A stretch of 64,000 nucleotides of DNA from Gemmatimonadota bacterium. Lineage in GTDB: Bacteria > Gemmatimonadota > Gemmatimonadetes > Longimicrobiales > Gaopeijiaceae. The position numbers were made by a program, and so were the translations under genes. The notes beneath the pieces were generated by a model, which saw only the letters and a program-made list of their open reading frames with translations, did not search any database and was not told the DNA's origin. This document shows positions 61,069 through 64,000 of this stretch, in pieces (the first letter of the stretch is position 1; every line of letters begins with the position of its first letter). The stretch is from positions 1-64,000 of the forward strand of contig JAJDVT010000070.1 in assembly GCA_022826005.1 (NCBI GenBank), written 5' to 3'.

Positions 61069-62400
61069 ATGAAAACGCTTTGGAGGACGCCTCCCGGCGT
61101 CACGGCAGCGCTTCTCGCTGTCATCTCGGCGCTGTCGGCGCCCTCGGGACCCCTGTCCGGCCAGGAGGTGGCCGACGGGGACCGTCCCACCGTCTTCCTT
61201 GATTGCGCCGCCCGCAATTGCAACCAGACCTACTTCCGCACGGAATTGCCGTGGATCAACTGGGCGCGGCAGCCACAGGACGCAAACGTCCACCTGATCA
61301 TGACCAGCCAGGCCACCGGCGCGGGCGGCAGCGAGTACAGGCTGGACTTCATCGGATCCCAGGAATACGAGTACGAGAACCAGCTGGCGTACCAGGCACC
61401 GCCGACCAACACGCAGCGCGAAACTCTCGACGGGATCACCCATGCGATCGGGGTCGGAGTGCTCCACTTCGCGACCATCCACGGGTTCTTCGACGATGTC
61501 AACGCCTTCCGGGAGACCATCGAGCTAGTGGAGAGCGAGGGCGAGGAGTTCGACCCCACGGAGCGCGTGGTCACCGGCGAGGAGGTGGAAGACCCCTGGA
61601 ACTTCTGGGTCTTTCGCCTGGGCGGGAACACCGAGGTGAACGGGGAGCAGACCCGCCGCACCACCCAGGTCAGGGGGAACGCGAGCGCCTCACGGGTGAC
61701 CAGCACCTGGAAGATGAACTTCCGGGGCGACTTCAACATCAACCGGCGGGAAATCGACCTCCCCGACGACGGCACCTTCACCGACGAGCGAACCGACTGG
61801 GGCGTCAGCGAGCTGATCGCTTATGCCCTCGCCGACCACTGGTCGGTCGGCGTCCGGGGAGAAGTCCGCAAGATCACCCGCTTCAACCAGAATTTCCGCT
61901 GGGAGATCACGCCCGCTCTTGAGTACAGCTTCTTTCCCTACGAAGAGGCCACGCGACGGGCGCTCACCCTCCAATACAGGATCGGTCCGGCCTATCGGGA
62001 GTACCTGGAAGAGACCGTGTACGGGTGGCTCTCCGAGACCCGTTGGGAGGAGTCGCTGGAGATCGAGTTCTCTCAGCGCCAGCCGTGGGGCAACGCCTCG
62101 GTCCGGATCAACGGGTCGCACTTCATGTACAACACCGAACTCTACGCGGTATCCCTGAACGGCGACCTGAGTTTCCGCGTCTTCCGGGGCCTGAACCTCA
62201 ATGCCGAGGGAGGAATCGGCTGGGTCCACGACCAGATCTATCTGTCCGCCCAGGGAGCAACCGACGCCGAAGCGCTCCTCAACCTCCGGCAGCGCGCCCA
62301 GGACTTCAACTACGAATTCCAGGTCGGCTTTTCGTTCCAGTTCGGGTCGGTCTACAACAACGTGGTCAACAACCGGTTCAGGGAGAATTGGTGGCGGTAG
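61069..62400 (+). CDS. outer-membrane beta-barrel protein
   Basis: A 443-residue exported protein starting MKTLWRTPPGVTAALLAVIS with a signal peptide ending PLSGQ. The first part (FLDCAARNCNQTYFRTELPW, INWARQPQDANVHL) is a small periplasmic domain with a cysteine pair. From about residue 195 alternating aromatic strands appear (TSTWKMNFRGDFNINRREID; WGVSELIAYALADHWSVGVR; FRVFRGLNLNAEGGIGWVHD; FNYEFQVGFSFQFGSVYNN), typical of DUF481-like barrels. It is in the outer membrane; the cargo or role is unknown. Confidence 0.8.
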   Translation: MKTLWRTPPGVTAALLAVISALSAPSGPLSGQEVADGDRPTVFLDCAARNCNQTYFRTELPWINWARQPQDANVHLIMTSQATGAGGSEYRLDFIGSQEYEYENQLAYQAPPTNTQRETLDGITHAIGVGVLHFATIHGFFDDVNAFRETIELVESEGEEFDPTERVVTGEEVEDPWNFWVFRLGGNTEVNGEQTRRTTQVRGNASASRVTSTWKMNFRGDFNINRREIDLPDDGTFTDERTDWGVSELIAYALADHWSVGVRGEVRKITRFNQNFRWEITPALEYSFFPYEEATRRALTLQYRIGPAYREYLEETVYGWLSETRWEESLEIEFSQRQPWGNASVRINGSHFMYNTELYAVSLNGDLSFRVFRGLNLNAEGGIGWVHDQIYLSAQGATDAEALLNLRQRAQDFNYEFQVGFSFQFGSVYNNVVNNRFRENWWR

Positions 62401-62472
62401 CGGGAAGGATGCCGGGCGGGCGTGGCATGTCGCACACACCAACCCGACCGCTCGAACGCCGCCGCCGGGCCC

Positions 62473-64000
62473 CTACGCCACCAGCCCCATCCGACGCAGC
62501 GCCTGTTTGACGTTCTCCAGTTGCTCCCTTTGCGTCCGCGTCGGGGGGTGCAGGGTGCCCTGGCGCACGCCACCGCCGTTGATGGCGTTGTAGAGCTGCA
62601 TCAGATCGCGGCGGTAGCGCCCGGCCGGGTTCGCGGCGCCCCGTCCGGGAGGTCCGCCCGGTCCCGCCGGCAGCTGGCGGCTCAGTTCCAGGATCTCCAG
62701 CAGGAAGGCTTCCCGCTCGCGGTAGTCCTCGGCCGTGAGGGGGAGATCGGGGTCGCCGCTCACGTCGATGCGGCCGGTGCGCACGACGCCCCGCGCCTCC
62801 AGTTCCACCGTGTAGATGCCGGGGGACACGAAGGGGCCGCGCGTGTCCAGAGTGCGTGCGACTTCCGCTGGGTCGTGAGGGGCCCAGGGGGTAGCGGCGG
62901 GCCCTTGGAAGCCGTGGCGGAGGTCCCAGTTGACGCGGTGGAGACCGGGGCCGGAGGGCACGTTGAGCGCGCGGACGATGTCGCCGTCGGCGTTGCGGAT
63001 GGTGAGCCGGGCGGGGCCGGAACCGGGCCCCAGCCGGTAGGTGACGTGGGCGCCGTCGACCGGATTGTCCCCCATGAAGGTTGCCTGGGCGCGATAGGAG
63101 GTATCCTTCCAGTAGTTCATGATGGTGCCGTCGCCGGTGCCGGCGAGGGCGGCGGCGTCGGCCACCGCCTCGCTGTAACGGGCCAGCGGGCCTATGTCGT
63201 CGATGATGATGATCGAGCGGCCGTGGGTGCCGAGTACCAGATCCTTGTCGCGGGGGTGGATCACCATGTCGTCGTAGGCGGTGGTCGGCAGGTTGGGGAA
63301 GCGGGCCCACGACGCGCCCCGATCCGTGCTGGCGAATACGTGGTGCTCGGTGCCGAGGAAGAGCACCGCGGGGTCGTCGGGGTGCTCGACGATTACGTTG
63401 GCGGAGCCGCTTGGGAGGGTGGCGTGCAGGGCGGTCCAGGCCGCGCCGTAGTCCTCCGCGCGGTAGACGTACGGGGCGAAGTCGCCGTCGCGGTGGGCGT
63501 CGAAGGTGACGTAGGCGGTGCCGGACGCCTCCGCGGACGCGGTGACGCGGCTGACGTAGGTGCCGTCCGGCAGGCCGGGTGCGCCGCCCGAGACTTCGTT
63601 CCAGCTGCGGCCCCCGTCCCGGGAGACCTGGACGTTCCCGTCGTCGGTGCCCACCCAGAGCACCGCCGGGTCCAGGGGGGATTCGGAGATGGTGACGATC
63701 TCGCCGTACGAGGAGGTGCCGTCGTTGCGCGACAGCGTGATGTCGCCGCCGCGCACGCCCATGATCGCGAGCTCGTCGCGGTCCTGCTGGCGGGTGAGGT
63801 CCTCGGTGCGGGTGAAGCTGTCGCCCCGGTCGCGCGAGATGAAGAGGCGGTTGCCGCCCAGGTAGACCACGTTGGGATCGTGGCGCGAGATCAGGCTGGG
63901 CGACACCCAGTCCCACCGGTACGGCTCCTCGCCCTCGGGCGCGCTCAGGCGCAGGCTCATCATGTCGCCCGTGACGTTGTCGAAACGCGTCCAGCCGCCA
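62473..64000 (-). CDS. VPS10/sortilin-type BNR-repeat protein, C-terminal part
   Basis: The frame is open past the window edge (GGWTRFDNVTGDMMSLRL), so the N-terminus is missing. BNR/Asp-box motifs recur: LFISRDRGDSFTR, VQVSRDGGRSWNEV, VFASTDRGASWARF. The end of the propeller shows HPRDKDLVLGTHGRSIIIID. It is followed by a beta-sandwich with TRGPFVSPGIYTVELEARG and a helical tail. This is the 'VPS10 domain-containing glycosyl hydrolase-like' family of large exported proteins, frequent in Gemmatimonadota and Acidobacteria. The enzymatic role is unproven. Confidence 0.88.
   Translation of the reverse strand, partial: GGWTRFDNVTGDMMSLRLSAPEGEEPYRWDWVSPSLISRHDPNVVYLGGNRLFISRDRGDSFTRTEDLTRQQDRDELAIMGVRGGDITLSRNDGTSSYGEIVTISESPLDPAVLWVGTDDGNVQVSRDGGRSWNEVSGGAPGLPDGTYVSRVTASAEASGTAYVTFDAHRDGDFAPYVYRAEDYGAAWTALHATLPSGSANVIVEHPDDPAVLFLGTEHHVFASTDRGASWARFPNLPTTAYDDMVIHPRDKDLVLGTHGRSIIIIDDIGPLARYSEAVADAAALAGTGDGTIMNYWKDTSYRAQATFMGDNPVDGAHVTYRLGPGSGPARLTIRNADGDIVRALNVPSGPGLHRVNWDLRHGFQGPAATPWAPHDPAEVARTLDTRGPFVSPGIYTVELEARGVVRTGRIDVSGDPDLPLTAEDYREREAFLLEILELSRQLPAGPGGPPGRGAANPAGRYRRDLMQLYNAINGGGVRQGTLHPPTRTQREQLENVKQALRRMGLVA

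Noticed and set aside
1-64000. rRNA, tRNA or CRISPR loci anywhere in the window.
   Set aside because: No conserved rRNA words, no cloverleaf with a TTCGA-type arm and CCA-adjacent stem, and no spaced repeats were found by eye. A covariance-model scan (tRNAscan/Infernal) would be needed to be certain.

Overview
The window is a high-GC bacterial chromosome segment. Its gene repertoire suggests a Gemmatimonadota-type organism, perhaps a host-associated one: dense secreted '6-bladed beta-propeller' proteins, BlaI/BlaR1 pairs, a PadR regulator, an AGXT2-type aminotransferase beside a PutP-type symporter, a VPS10/sortilin-type BNR protein, a DUF2723 membrane protein and YdeI-like proteins. This taxonomic placement is inference from protein character; no rRNA or tRNA gene was seen.

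Region 1 (1-32.3 kb) is accessory. It opens with the truncated end of an IS3-family element and a PadR/membrane-protein pair. It then holds thirteen 6-bladed beta-propeller units, either as secreted proteins or lipoproteins or as the C-terminal sensor half of BlaR1-like M56 metalloproteases. Two loci stand out. In the first (5.4-11.3 kb, + strand), blaI is coupled to a BlaR1-propeller fusion, followed by a free paralogous propeller lipoprotein, a 25-codon blaI stub and a second BlaR1-propeller fusion with an internal deletion. In the second (28.3-32.2 kb, - strand), a free propeller precedes a BlaR1-propeller fusion broken by an in-frame TGA and a frameshift, and then blaI. Two propeller promoters at this locus share paired palindromes that may be BlaI operators. 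Known BlaR1 proteins carry a penicillin-binding sensor domain; here a propeller takes its place, and each locus also encodes a free paralogue of that sensor. Between these loci lie an EVE-domain protein, methylmalonate-semialdehyde dehydrogenase (plus a decayed fragment of it 3 kb downstream), an aminotransferase/symporter/amidohydrolase cluster, a DUF3800 protein and several decayed toxin-antitoxin or nuclease genes.

Region 2 (32.3-47.1 kb) holds YdeI-like proteins, a DUF1295 membrane protein, a penicillin-acylase-family hydrolase, a VapBC-type pair whose palindromic operator covers the antitoxin start, a short UvrC-like nuclease, an HD phosphohydrolase, a primary-type sigma factor and RsgA. 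It ends with an operon of a membrane protein, an SbcD-like phosphoesterase with altered catalytic motifs, and an SbcC/Rad50-like coiled-coil protein that keeps a CxxC hook but lacks a P-loop.

Region 3 (47.1-64 kb) is mostly housekeeping: a DUF2723 membrane protein, anthranilate synthase component I, an M20 peptidase, a PspA-like coiled-coil protein, a 2-oxo-acid dehydrogenase E1 alpha subunit, a V4R-like protein, DUF420 and heme A synthase, an acyl-CoA dehydrogenase, a patatin-like phospholipase, an outer-membrane beta-barrel protein and the C-terminal part of a VPS10/BNR protein. A small family of interspersed repeats (core GTCCACGGGCTGC) sits at gene borders between 39 and 53 kb.
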